Of a DNA stretch of 64,000 nucleotides, positions 43,701 to 52,612 are shown piece after piece. This stretch comes from Flavobacterium alkalisoli (lineage in GTDB: Bacteria; Bacteroidota; Bacteroidia; Flavobacteriales; Flavobacteriaceae). The notes under the pieces are model-generated. The model was given only the letters and a program-made list of their open reading frames with translations. It was not told the DNA's origin and made no database searches. The position numbers and the translations under genes are program-made. The stretch lies in contig NZ_CP042831.1 in assembly GCF_008000935.1 (NCBI RefSeq), forward strand, positions 3,534,001 to 3,598,000, given 5' to 3'. The stretch's first letter is position 1; every line of letters begins with the position of its first letter.

Positions 43701-46226
43701 ATGAAGATATTAGGTAGAGAGTTTTCATTCGGCACAGGCCGTAAAAACACGTCCGCACCTCAGGCAGCAAAAACAAGCGGCCGGGAACGTGTGAGCGATG
43801 CCGACAGGCGTATTATAGATAAGCTTGTAAAACAGTACTCCGACCGCTCCCGGAAAGATATACAAAAGTGGCGTAACGCTATCAAGTATGCCGAACATCC
43901 TGAGAAGCCCAGAAGGGATGCATTACAGGACTTGTACAATGACCTGAAGACAGACGGCCATTATAAAGCTCAGGTACGCATGCGTAAGTATGCTACCCTT
44001 AATACTGACTTCTCAGTAAAGAATAACAACGGAGACGTAAACGAGGAAGCCACCAAGTTCTTAAACTCGGCTTGGTTCTATGACTTTACATCCAAGGCAC
44101 TGGACTCGATACTCTATGGAACCACCCTTATTGAGTTCTTAGCATTTAGTCAAAAGAAAGCGGAATTTAAGCTTATACCGAGGCGAAATGTGGTACCGGA
44201 ACTCAAAGCGGTTTTTCCTGACCTTACAAAAGATGATTTCATAAAGTATGATGACCCGTATTATGAAAACTGGCTAATTGAGATTACCGACACAGAGACA
44301 GAGCTTGGCCTTATGAACGATATCGTGCCGAACCTTATCTGGAAGCGTAACGTTTCACAGTCGTGGGCAGAGTTCTGTGAGAAATTCGGTTTACCTCTTA
44401 TTACGGCCACCACAAACTCAACAGACCCGAAGGTAATAGACAAGGTAGATTATATGCTTCAACAACTCGGGGAAGCTTCTACCGGGGTTTTCCCTATAGG
44501 TACCACTATCGACTTTAAGGAGTCTAACCGTACCGATGCCTTTCAGGTGTACAATGAGTTTATCAAAATGAATAAGACGGAAATCTCAACTGCTATCGTA
44601 GGAGGAAACATGATAACCGAGAACGGCTCATCACGAAGCCAGAGCGAAGTACATGAGCGTAACCTTGACGATAAGATTGCAGTAGCCGACAAGCGTTTTG
44701 TAACCTTTTTGGTAAACGATCAGTTGATTCCGCTTTTAATCAATCAGGGCTATTCGATATTTAAAGACGGAGATGTTCTTGAGTATGACCAGAGCCACAA
44801 CCTTGAGCTTGATAAGTTTTGGACTATCGTGAACGGAATGATTGAAAAGGATTATGAGCCGGACATGGACTGGCTTTCTAAAACGTTTAGCGTTCCGCTT
44901 ATCGGTAAAAAAAAAAGCTCCTTTAACACCGTAGCGATGCACGAGAGCATTTACCAGAACCTAAACCTGCCACAGTATCCGGATAAGTGTTGCGACGAAC
45001 ATATGTTTGCCGTTAACAAAAAGCTTCAGGATGCCATAAAGCAGCACCACGATAAGCTCACTCAGGAAGTATGGGAAAACAAAGACACTCTAAGCACAGA
45101 GGCGCAGCTCATGGCCGACGAAGGACTTGCATTCCTTAATGGCCTGCATGAAGGTTGGGGCAAAAGAAGAATGGAAGCCGGATGGAATGAGCCAGACCAT
45201 TTAGCCCTGAGCATGATGGAGTACAACCTTTTTGAGTTTGCAGAAGGTAAGACTGAGGCAAGACTGGCCACGCTATCAAACCTGCTTATCAATAAGGACA
45301 AAGCACAGATAAGGAGCTTTGATGAATTTAAGGCAGAGGCTGCAAAGCTCGCAGACAACTTTAACGGCAACTGGCTTGAGACAGAGTATAACCTTTCGGT
45401 AGCTACCGGGCAAACGTCAGCAGCTTATTTAAGGTTCTTGGCCGAGAAGGACACGGTTACATCATTTGTACAGTATCAGACTGCCGGAGATGATAGGGTA
45501 CGTGCGGAACACCAAGCCCTTGACGGTAAAATATTCTCACTGGACGACAAAGAAGCCATGAGGTTATGGCCGCCTAATAGTTACGGCTGCCGTTGTGAGA
45601 TGGTACAGTACTTAGGTAAAACAGAAGGTAAAGTAACAGCCGGGAATGCTGCAAAAAAACTGTTAGGCGACAAATTTACCGACTCTAAGTTTGACATCAA
45701 CCGGGGCGACCTGAAGGAGGTATTTACCAAAGCGCAGCAGTATGCTAAAATGGACGGCAAGAAGATAACTAAAATGACCTATGAGAAGGCGTACAACCTG
45801 CCTGCCTTTAAGGACATGAAGTCCCTACCTAAAGCAGAGCTTGACAAGAGCATCACGCCTGACAATGTTGGTGAACTGTTTAAAGAATCTGTAAAAGGTT
45901 TAATGGGATTTGAAGACTATTTAAAAAGGAAAACAGTACTAACCAAAAAGAACTTTAAAACTCACACTTCAGGCAAGTACGTAAAGGCAGACGAAAACAG
46001 GCATCAGCTATTCCCGCTTGTAAAGGATGTGCTTTTATCTCCGGATGAAGTGTGGTTAAAGCCACAGGCCAAACAAACAATGTATGTACGCTTCTTTGAA
46101 AACTTTGTAATGGTAGTGCCTGTAAATGCAGGTAACAGATACAACGAAGTAGGTACATGGTTTAAAATGAAGGTTGGCGAGGAGATAATCAGAAGCGGTA
46201 TTTTAATACATAAAAATAGGCTTTAA
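43701..46226 (+). CDS. Portal protein fused to MuF head protein and a C-terminal PBECR-like nuclease domain
   Basis: 841 residues. Residues ~30-470 are a DUF935 portal (IWKRNVSQSWAEFCEKFGLP, SSRSQSEVHERN). Residues ~480-680 are a Mu gpF/SPP1 gp7-like head-morphogenesis domain with AGDDRVRAEHQALDGKIF and WPPNSYGCRCEM. Residues ~715-841 resemble the phage barnase-EndoU-colicin/RelE-like (PBECR) nuclease (HQLFPLVKDVLLSPDEVWL, YVRFFENFVMVVPVN). In Mu these parts are separate proteins. No immunity gene follows. Confidence 0.78.
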   Translation: MKILGREFSFGTGRKNTSAPQAAKTSGRERVSDADRRIIDKLVKQYSDRSRKDIQKWRNAIKYAEHPEKPRRDALQDLYNDLKTDGHYKAQVRMRKYATLNTDFSVKNNNGDVNEEATKFLNSAWFYDFTSKALDSILYGTTLIEFLAFSQKKAEFKLIPRRNVVPELKAVFPDLTKDDFIKYDDPYYENWLIEITDTETELGLMNDIVPNLIWKRNVSQSWAEFCEKFGLPLITATTNSTDPKVIDKVDYMLQQLGEASTGVFPIGTTIDFKESNRTDAFQVYNEFIKMNKTEISTAIVGGNMITENGSSRSQSEVHERNLDDKIAVADKRFVTFLVNDQLIPLLINQGYSIFKDGDVLEYDQSHNLELDKFWTIVNGMIEKDYEPDMDWLSKTFSVPLIGKKKSSFNTVAMHESIYQNLNLPQYPDKCCDEHMFAVNKKLQDAIKQHHDKLTQEVWENKDTLSTEAQLMADEGLAFLNGLHEGWGKRRMEAGWNEPDHLALSMMEYNLFEFAEGKTEARLATLSNLLINKDKAQIRSFDEFKAEAAKLADNFNGNWLETEYNLSVATGQTSAAYLRFLAEKDTVTSFVQYQTAGDDRVRAEHQALDGKIFSLDDKEAMRLWPPNSYGCRCEMVQYLGKTEGKVTAGNAAKKLLGDKFTDSKFDINRGDLKEVFTKAQQYAKMDGKKITKMTYEKAYNLPAFKDMKSLPKAELDKSITPDNVGELFKESVKGLMGFEDYLKRKTVLTKKNFKTHTSGKYVKADENRHQLFPLVKDVLLSPDEVWLKPQAKQTMYVRFFENFVMVVPVNAGNRYNEVGTWFKMKVGEEIIRSGILIHKNRL

Positions 46227-46301
46227 ATCGCCTGCTCTTAGAGATATTCTCAGGGTTGCGAATGCATTAACCCTAATATTAACCAGCACGATTTAAAGCC
46301 T
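46218..46301. other. Branched inverted-repeat element between portal and tape-measure genes
   Basis: Outer stem AGGCTTTAAATCG/CGATTTAAAGCCT is 13 bp and perfect. Inside are GAGA-TAT-TCTC and AGGGTT...AACCCT hairpins. The outer arm includes the portal stop codon. It could be a terminator, RNA processing site or small structured RNA. No T run follows. Confidence 0.65.
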
Positions 46302-46337
46302 TTAGTGATTACAAAGATATAAAATTATAAATATACT

Positions 46338-48461
46338 ATGCCAAGCAAATTAGAATTATTAATGGAGCTTAAAAATAAGCTCTTTAACACTAAGCTAAAA
46401 CAGGTGCAGGAAAAGCTTGGAAAGGCGACCGACTACATGAAAGGCAAACTAAGGAGCCTGAAAGAGTATACGGTGCGTTCCTTTAAGGCTATGACAGAGC
46501 AAATGCCTCTTTTTGGGCGGGCGGTGGAGTTACTCGGTAATCCTTACGTCTTGCTCGCCTCCGGTATCGTGGCCGTAACCGGGTTACTCGCTACCGGAGT
46601 TAACGAAGCAGGTAAGTTTAATGCCGAGTTCCTGAACATTAGGCAGCTTAACCTCGACAAGACCCAGGAACAACTTACCAACTATAAAACCCTAATCCGG
46701 GACTCTGCATTTGAGACAGGAAAGGCTGCTACCGATACGGCAAAGGCTTATTATGATATCCAGTCGGCATTGGGCTACTATGGTAAGGATGCCAAAGAGA
46801 TATTTACACAGGTGGCCAACTTTAGCACCGCTACAGGAGCCGACCTGAACGACTCTATTAATGCCACAACAAAAGCCATTAAAGCCTTTGGGCTTGGTGT
46901 GGGAGACACCCGGATGTTACTGGAGAGTAACGCACGGGCGGTACAGGTAGGTATTACCACCTTTAAGGAACTGGCTCAGGTGCAAACGGAATATGCCGGA
47001 GCTGCTAAAGGTGCAGGTCAGAATGTAGATGTGGCCAACAAAATTTTTGCCGGGTTCACATCAATTGCAAAAGGAAGTGCCGAAGCCGCTAACATGACAA
47101 AGACAGCCTTTCAGGGGCTTACTCAGGAAGCCACAATAAAAGGGCTTAAATCAATAGGCGTTAGCCTGTATGACAATAAAGGGCAGGTAAGGGATTTAAC
47201 TAAGGTTCTTGAGGAGGTAAACACCAAGTTCCAACGAATGACCCCTAAACAGATTGATGAGCTTATCAATAAGATAGGAGGCCCCGAAGGGTTAAGAGCT
47301 TTATTCGTTAAACTTAAGACCGGAGCTGATGACTTCTTTAACACCTTCAACGCTTTTGATGCCTCAAGCTTTAACCTTGACGATGCACTGAAGAACGCTA
47401 AAGGAGACTTTAAAACGCTTTCAACCATCGTTAAAAACAAGTTTAACACGGTAATGATAGGCTTAGGTGAAAAGATACTTCCTTCAGTAGCTCATGGCCT
47501 TGAGTTTTTAGAAAAGTTACTGGACAAGGTTTACAGGAATATGGATACTATAATCGTGGTTGTAAAGAGAGCAGCTTTGGCGTTTGCAGTATTCAAAACC
47601 ACTAACCTGCTTGTGGCCTCATCGGTAGGTAAAGTGGCAATGGCATTTACAGGGGGATTGTCAAACGGCATTAAAGCGGCCACTACAGCTATGAAAGGGT
47701 TTAATACTGCATTTAAGTCTAACATGGTGGGGCTTATAGCATCTATGATTGCCACACTTGCAGTAAGTATCTCCGACCTGAAGTTTCAGAGTGAGGAGTT
47801 TCAAAAGTTCCTTGAGAAGGAAAAGACCTTTGACGAGAAGCGTGCAGGGCTTGTTAAAGGCACAAAGCTTGATTTAACCAAGTCTACACTGGCAAGTATT
47901 GATAAACGACAGGCAGAGGAGCTTAAAAGTACTGCACAGGGAAGGATACAGGAAATTGATAATTCTGTCTCTACCTTAAAAGCCACCTTAAAGGCAGGAG
48001 AAAACCAAAATGCAAAAAATATCAACAGTCTTTATAGACAGCTGAAGGAAGAACAGAAAAACCCTAATCAGTCATTCCCTGAAGTGCAAAAAAGGATAAA
48101 GAAACTCAAGTTTGACATAGACCAAAACATTAGGGAGATTACAGGAGGTTACACTTCCGACGACCTGACCAGTATGCGCAAAAAGAACGAGCAGATCCTG
48201 TCGAACCTTTCCGGGCGCAAATTAGTGGCAGATGATGAAAGGGGTAGCAGCGGTAGCTCTATGGCCAGTGAACAGGTAAACAGTGTAAGTGAAAGAGCTT
48301 CACAACCCCGCAGTATTACTATTAATATTGAAGCTCTTAACAAAGGCGGCATTAACACCTCAAAAACCACACTGGCCAACAAAACACCGGAGGAAATTGA
48401 GGAGTGGTTTAATGAGGCTATGATGAGAGTGCTTAGAGGTGTAGAGTTAAGCTATGAGTAG
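46338..48461 (+). CDS. Tail tape measure protein (TP901-like)
   Basis: 707 residues. Helical start, then the TP901 core (residues ~95-340: FETGKAATDTAKAYYDIQSA, TGADLNDSINATTKAIKAFG, SAEAANMTKTAFQGL), hydrophobic segments at ~60-85 and ~410-480, and a coiled-coil end. It sets tail length. It lies on the opposite strand from sheath and tube. Confidence 0.85.
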   Translation: MPSKLELLMELKNKLFNTKLKQVQEKLGKATDYMKGKLRSLKEYTVRSFKAMTEQMPLFGRAVELLGNPYVLLASGIVAVTGLLATGVNEAGKFNAEFLNIRQLNLDKTQEQLTNYKTLIRDSAFETGKAATDTAKAYYDIQSALGYYGKDAKEIFTQVANFSTATGADLNDSINATTKAIKAFGLGVGDTRMLLESNARAVQVGITTFKELAQVQTEYAGAAKGAGQNVDVANKIFAGFTSIAKGSAEAANMTKTAFQGLTQEATIKGLKSIGVSLYDNKGQVRDLTKVLEEVNTKFQRMTPKQIDELINKIGGPEGLRALFVKLKTGADDFFNTFNAFDASSFNLDDALKNAKGDFKTLSTIVKNKFNTVMIGLGEKILPSVAHGLEFLEKLLDKVYRNMDTIIVVVKRAALAFAVFKTTNLLVASSVGKVAMAFTGGLSNGIKAATTAMKGFNTAFKSNMVGLIASMIATLAVSISDLKFQSEEFQKFLEKEKTFDEKRAGLVKGTKLDLTKSTLASIDKRQAEELKSTAQGRIQEIDNSVSTLKATLKAGENQNAKNINSLYRQLKEEQKNPNQSFPEVQKRIKKLKFDIDQNIREITGGYTSDDLTSMRKKNEQILSNLSGRKLVADDERGSSGSSMASEQVNSVSERASQPRSITINIEALNKGGINTSKTTLANKTPEEIEEWFNEAMMRVLRGVELSYE

Positions 48462-48942
48462 TAATATTTTTATCAAGCTTAAAAAGCTAAGCCGGATACA
48501 TGAGGGCTTTGTCCCTAAAGCGGCCACAATAGCGGTTAACTTCAGCAAAGAACGCTTTGTTCAAAAAAACTGGGTTGACCGCAGCCGTGAGCCGTGGGAA
48601 CCACGTAAGCGTAAAGACCGGGGTTCGTTAATGGTTAGAACCGGGCGGTTAAAACGTTCCATCCGTAAAATACGGGTTGGCCGCACTTACTTTATAATCG
48701 GTACCGATGTGCCTTATGCTCAGGCACATAATGACGGCCTTACCATTAACCGGACGGTTACGGTAAAGCAACACCAAAGAGCCGTAAGGAGAGGGCGCAA
48801 TCAGCGTAAAGTAACCGTACAGGCACACACCCGGAAAATGGAGCGTACATTTAAAAAGAGGCAGTTTTTAGGGGAATCTCATGTACTAATGAGAAGGATT
48901 GAAAGAACACTTGAAAACGATATTAAAGCAGTTATAAAATAG
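48454..48942 (+). CDS. Virion morphogenesis protein (gpG/tail-completion type)
   Basis: 162 residues, very basic. WVDRSREPWEPRKRKDRGSL, MVRTGRLKRSIRK and VPYAQAHNDG are the hallmarks of the phage virion morphogenesis family (Mu G). Helps join head and tail. Overlaps the tape measure stop by eight bases. Confidence 0.8.
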   Translation: MSSNIFIKLKKLSRIHEGFVPKAATIAVNFSKERFVQKNWVDRSREPWEPRKRKDRGSLMVRTGRLKRSIRKIRVGRTYFIIGTDVPYAQAHNDGLTINRTVTVKQHQRAVRRGRNQRKVTVQAHTRKMERTFKKRQFLGESHVLMRRIERTLENDIKAVIK

Positions 48943-48949
48943 TTTTAAA

Positions 48950-49483
48950 ATGAAAGAGTTTTACAAAGAGCTTACCTCCAAAATTACAGGAGAGGAAGCC
49001 ATAGAGAAGTTTACGGAAAAGAATGTTAAGGCCGTTGCAATGGTAGACCTTTACAAAGGGCAGTATTTGTATGAAAAGGAATTTGAACAGCTATTGCTCC
49101 CGGCCGTATTGGTAGAGTACAATATAAATCATGACACGAACACGGCAACCATTAGCCTGCATTGCTGTTGGGAACAGATATATGAAACCGATAATAAAAG
49201 TGCCGACAGGGAAAGTGCCTTACTGTTTTTTGACTGGCAGGACGTTCTATATGACCTCGTGTATCAGCTTGAAACAAAAAACACCGGAAAGCTAAAGCTT
49301 ATTACTGAAGGACTGGCTCAGGATGAAAGCCCTACAACGGTACACATTTTTAGCTTTGAATGCAGTTACATGGGCAGGGTTAAAAAAGCTATAGACGGTT
49401 ACAACCAAGCCAGTGGCGAAGATGTAACCACCACCGGAACCATAAAGACAAATACACAGCAGGTTGACTTTAACTTTGACTAA
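48950..49483 (+). CDS. Phage head-tail connector-type protein, unknown
   Basis: 177 residues, beta-rich in the middle (QLLLPAVLVEYNINHDTNTATISLHCCWEQIYE). Position after the morphogenesis gene resembles the gp37-type tail-terminator group of Mu-like phages. Last gene of the rightward late arm. Confidence 0.6.
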   Translation: MKEFYKELTSKITGEEAIEKFTEKNVKAVAMVDLYKGQYLYEKEFEQLLLPAVLVEYNINHDTNTATISLHCCWEQIYETDNKSADRESALLFFDWQDVLYDLVYQLETKNTGKLKLITEGLAQDESPTTVHIFSFECSYMGRVKKAIDGYNQASGEDVTTTGTIKTNTQQVDFNFD

Positions 49484-49573
49484 GAAAAAGTAAAACATTA
49501 ACACTCATTTAACAGTTTAAAGCGGTATTATTTTTTTAATTTGTTCTTATTCAACCAATTAAATGTTAATCTT

Positions 49574-49861
49574 ATGAAGAAAAAAACCTTACTACTTCTA
49601 ACTTTTTTTGGAGCTGTAGCCACAGCTTTTCCTCAAACTCGTAAATGTGCCTGCGGCAGTTATTCATCAGGCCAAACAATTGAGTATACTGTTATAGATA
49701 GCGGTAGAGACTGTTGTGACGAAAGAGCTGTAGGTGTAAATAATGCTTACGCGTTTAAATGGGAACCTGCAGGCGCCAACAACTTTACTTTGGTAGAAAC
49801 CATTACTTACCCGACAAGCCAACTTGCACAGAATGATTGTTGCGATGAAGACGCAGCTTAA
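49574..49861 (+). CDS. Secreted Cys-rich protein, phage cargo
   Basis: About 95 residues from the Met before KKKTLLLLTFFGAVATAFPQ, a clear signal peptide. The mature part has several Cys pairs (KCACGSYSS, DCCDERAV, NDCCDED). No family is recognised. It lies after the late genes, with its own weak promoter (TTAATTTG, ~49,537), so it may be expressed in the lysogen. Confidence 0.65.
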   Translation: MKKKTLLLLTFFGAVATAFPQTRKCACGSYSSGQTIEYTVIDSGRDCCDERAVGVNNAYAFKWEPAGANNFTLVETITYPTSQLAQNDCCDEDAA

Positions 49862-49887
49862 GTTTAACGATTAAAAGAAAATACATT

Positions 49888-50454
49888 ATGAAAAAAATAT
49901 TTTGCATTTTAGCTTTTACATCTTTATTTGTAGGTTGTTCCGATGATAAAGATACTACTACTGAAGACACCTCTCTTAAGTCAAAGGTAGTTACTGAAGA
50001 AAGAGCCGGGGGGATGATTCCAAGGGACAGGATTATTTATAACACCCTTTCTGATGCTGAGAGTATACCTCTAACTAAATTAGAAGAGTTGTATAAAGAA
50101 GACGTAAGAACTGCTGAAGCTGATTATACAACCAACCTTAAAAACATGTGGTTAACTTTAATAAACCACAGAGTATATAATGAAGGTACTGAGGAGCAAA
50201 AATTGTTTTGGATTAATGAACAGATAGCTCTTGATAACAATCTGCCTCATTTTACAGGCTTTTATAACCTGCTTGCTTCATCCAAATTATTAAGTAATGC
50301 AGAGAAAGATAAAATTTTGAAAGATTTTATTGAAAAGAATGAAAAAGCAATTAGTGCCGTTCAATGGACTACACCTAAAAAGAAGAAGGCTAAGGAGATG
50401 GAACTTACCTACGCGACGAGTGTATATCAAAAACTCATATCCACACAAAAATAA
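49888..50454 (+). CDS. Secreted lipoprotein, phage cargo
   Basis: 188 residues with a lipobox (LAFTSLFVGCSDD). The mature part is helical (PLTKLEELYKEDVRTAEADY, SKLLSNAEKDKILKDFIEKNEK). No family recognised. Follows the Cys-rich gene by 26 bp, likely co-transcribed, and ends at a shared terminator. Confidence 0.65.
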   Translation: MKKIFCILAFTSLFVGCSDDKDTTTEDTSLKSKVVTEERAGGMIPRDRIIYNTLSDAESIPLTKLEELYKEDVRTAEADYTTNLKNMWLTLINHRVYNEGTEEQKLFWINEQIALDNNLPHFTGFYNLLASSKLLSNAEKDKILKDFIEKNEKAISAVQWTTPKKKKAKEMELTYATSVYQKLISTQK

Positions 50455-50482
50455 AAAAAGCCCTCATATGAGGGCTTTACTT
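50453..50482. terminator. Bidirectional terminator
   Basis: GCCCTCAT/ATGAGGGC (50,460-50,475) with A and T runs on the two sides, between two convergent genes. Confidence 0.8.
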
Positions 50483-50941
50483 TTTCTTACCAAAGGTTTT
50501 AATATTTGGATTTTCCATAAACAATACAAGCTCTGAAGATTGATTATAATATTTCGCATCGAAACCTTTTAAACCTTTTATCTCTACATAGTCTTGTACT
50601 TTTTTAAGAGTCGGTTTATCCCAGTTCAGTTCTAAATAAAATCTATCCTTATTAAATTTATATTTATCAACCCTTACTGTTTGAACTTTTTCTTCAGTAT
50701 AAGTTACCTCTATCTTTAATTCATTTTTTAGAGTCCATGAATAGGTCGTATATCCTAATAACGATTCTAAATTTCGAGTCTCCTCATCAGAGCTAATTAC
50801 CTCTACAGGCTTCCCGTACTTTGACGTTAATTGCGCTTTGGACTTAAAGACAAAATCTTTAAGAGTTGCTCCGGTCAGTTCCTGAGCTTGTAAAGTTACT
50901 GCCGTGCTGAGCAGCAAAAATAAGGTAAGGATTTTTTTCAT
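50477..50941 (-). CDS. Secreted protein, phage cargo, unknown
   Basis: 154 residues with a signal peptide (ILTLFLLLSTAVTLQAQ). The mature part has LTSKYGKPVEVISSDEETRN and LLGYTTYSWTLKNELKIEVTY; family unknown. Convergent with the lipoprotein gene. Not needed for phage growth by appearance, so a candidate lysogenic-conversion gene. Confidence 0.65.
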   Translation of the reverse strand: MKKILTLFLLLSTAVTLQAQELTGATLKDFVFKSKAQLTSKYGKPVEVISSDEETRNLESLLGYTTYSWTLKNELKIEVTYTEEKVQTVRVDKYKFNKDRFYLELNWDKPTLKKVQDYVEIKGLKGFDAKYYNQSSELVLFMENPNIKTFGKKK

Positions 50942-50951
50942 ATTTCTGTTT

Positions 50952-51080
50952 TTAAGGTTGTACTGGTTCTGCTACCACTGCAATAGTATTGCAGCTATTA
51001 CATTTACTTTCCCAATGCTTGTTTTTAAGGTAAGTTTCTATGTTCTCACTGCCGCAGCTTTCGCAATAATCTGTTATCAT
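50952..51080 (-). CDS. 42-residue zinc-ribbon-like protein
   Basis: Reads MITDYCESCGSENIETYLKN then KHWESKCNSCNTIAVV; two CxxC pairs form a likely zinc ribbon. It starts just after a strong terminator and may have its own promoter (TAACTTTG, minus strand, 51,098-51,105). The downstream secreted-protein gene begins 10 bp later. Confidence 0.6.
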   Translation of the reverse strand: MITDYCESCGSENIETYLKNKHWESKCNSCNTIAVVAEPVQP

Positions 51081-51106
51081 AGGTTATAAATGAGGTTCAA
51101 AGTTAG

Positions 51107-51133
51107 CAAAAAAAAGAGGCCTAAGCCTCTCTT
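51107..51133 (-). terminator. Terminator of the early operon
   Basis: On the minus strand GAGAGGC-TTAG-GCCTCTT is followed by eight T residues, after the FtsK-gamma-like gene. Confidence 0.8.
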
Positions 51134-51152
51134 TATCTATTATGGATTTACT

Positions 51153-51392
51153 TTACAAGTTCTGCAGGTGAGTTTCTAAGTCGTCCAGTGACTTGATTTG
51201 CACTACACAGTAAGGCTGTTCTCCCGTCACTATCTCAGCAGCTCTTAGCTGTTCTACAATCCTACTGGCTCTCATATAGCCTATTTTTAACTTCATTTGA
51301 AGTCTTGCAGGCCTTACTTCTCCTGTTTCGACAACTATTATAGCTGCATCTTTAAAGAGGTCATCTACCTCAATTTGTTCAGTTTTTGTCAT
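51153..51392 (-). CDS. FtsK-gamma-domain-like winged helix protein
   Basis: 79 residues. DDLFKDAAIIVVETGEVRPARL then KLKIGYMRASRIVEQLRAAEIV is the gamma domain of FtsK translocase, which reads polarity sequences on DNA, but here it stands alone without the motor. Last gene of the early operon. Possible uses are binding host KOPS sites or marking replication ends. Confidence 0.72.
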   Translation of the reverse strand: MTKTEQIEVDDLFKDAAIIVVETGEVRPARLQMKLKIGYMRASRIVEQLRAAEIVTGEQPYCVVQIKSLDDLETHLQNL

Positions 51393-51401
51393 GTTTTAAA
51401 A

Positions 51402-51830
51402 CTATTTTAAAGGTTGTGCTTTTTGGGTTTTGTAGAATACGCCTATCTCGTTTCGGGTGTTGTTTTGCCATATCGACAAGACAATAAAATCAAGCTCCTT
51501 TATGTAGTTGCTAAACCGTATCTCTCTACCATCCGGGAGGTACACAATATACCAACAGTCGCCATTATTGAAAACCGAATATTCCAGAAGGTGTAAATCA
51601 AAGTACTCGCCTGTATAATCACTAAGGTTTAGTGTGATGTTGTCTTCAGCTATTTTTATCAGCACCTCTTTGCCGTTTTGCGCCGTGTAGTCTCCTAAGA
51701 GTTCTACCGGAACAGGATCATGTGATGTAAAATCTATTGGTTCATCATCGTAGTAATCTTCTACCGGGCTGCATGATGTGATAGCTATTATCACAATAAC
51801 AAACACTACAGCTGCTATTATTTTTTCCAT
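51402..51830 (-). CDS. Small lipoprotein, unknown
   Basis: 142 residues with a lipobox (VIVIIAITSCSPV). The mature part is acidic and beta-rich (DYTAQNGKEVLIKIAEDNITLNL, WYIVYLPDGREIRFSNYI). Within the early operon, so it may be made early to alter the surface. Confidence 0.6.
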   Translation of the reverse strand: MEKIIAAVVFVIVIIAITSCSPVEDYYDDEPIDFTSHDPVPVELLGDYTAQNGKEVLIKIAEDNITLNLSDYTGEYFDLHLLEYSVFNNGDCWYIVYLPDGREIRFSNYIKELDFIVLSIWQNNTRNEIGVFYKTQKAQPLK

Positions 51831-51851
51831 GATTTAAGAGTCTTTTAAAGG

Positions 51852-52295
51852 TTAATATTTATTCCATTCGTTCTCCCAATACCTTTGGTTGAGGTAAGTG
51901 GTAGGATTTGCCTTCTCTCTTTGAAGGTGTCGCCTTAAATGAGCATCATAAGGCTTAATGCCTGTTAGTGCGGCAATTTTATCGGCTTTAGACATCCGTT
52001 TCCAGATGTTAGCAGCCATAGGCTTTTTGCCAACCTTAAAAGCATAGGCATCCCAAAAGTGGTCAAAGCTCAGGTCAAGTTCACCGCCATGTACGGTAAA
52101 ATTATTTATGGACATAAAGGTTCTAATACCCACCTCATTGAATGGGAATCTACCGTTATATAACCACTTCTTTTGCACATCGTTTAGCTCTCCGTCTAGC
52201 TCATACGACTGTAAGCTTCCGTTTAAATCGTATTTAAACACCAGTGAGCCTTCAAAGCTCGTCCCGGTTATGGTGTAAGTTTTTAAAGTACTCAT
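51852..52295 (-). CDS. Phage early protein, unknown
   Basis: 147 residues: an N-terminal beta region (TYTITGTSFEGSLVFKYDLNG), then a basic helical end (KPMAANIWKRMSKADKIAAL, HLRRHLQREKAN). It starts one base before the previous stop. May bind DNA. Confidence 0.55.
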   Translation of the reverse strand: MSTLKTYTITGTSFEGSLVFKYDLNGSLQSYELDGELNDVQKKWLYNGRFPFNEVGIRTFMSINNFTVHGGELDLSFDHFWDAYAFKVGKKPMAANIWKRMSKADKIAALTGIKPYDAHLRRHLQREKANPTTYLNQRYWENEWNKY

Positions 52296-52612
52296 TATGC
52301 TAATTTTTGATTGATTATTCCAATTATATCACGTGTTATCCTCCTGTTGTCAGTTTCGGTGTAGTCAATGAAGGTTAACAAGAACTGGTGCAGGGCAAAA
52401 GCTTCGTAATACTGTAATGAAATTTTGAATTTCTTATCTGATACCCGCTTATCTATAGCTTTTTTAAGAAGCTTATCTGCAACCTGAGACATAAGGTAAA
52501 AGGCACTTTTTTCACTTTTAAGCAAACCTCTTGACATTATAGGCAGGTTGTCTGCAATCAGCTCATTTATTATAGCTAACTGAAATATTGAAAGCTCTAT
52601 TTTTAGTTTCAT
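52295..52612 (-). CDS. Phage early protein, unknown
   Basis: 105 residues, helical: KIELSIFQLAIINELIADNL, ADKLLKKAIDKRV, YEAFALHQFLLTFID. Overlaps the DUF2786-like gene by four bases. No family recognised. Confidence 0.55.
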   Translation of the reverse strand: MKLKIELSIFQLAIINELIADNLPIMSRGLLKSEKSAFYLMSQVADKLLKKAIDKRVSDKKFKISLQYYEAFALHQFLLTFIDYTETDNRRITRDIIGIINQKLA

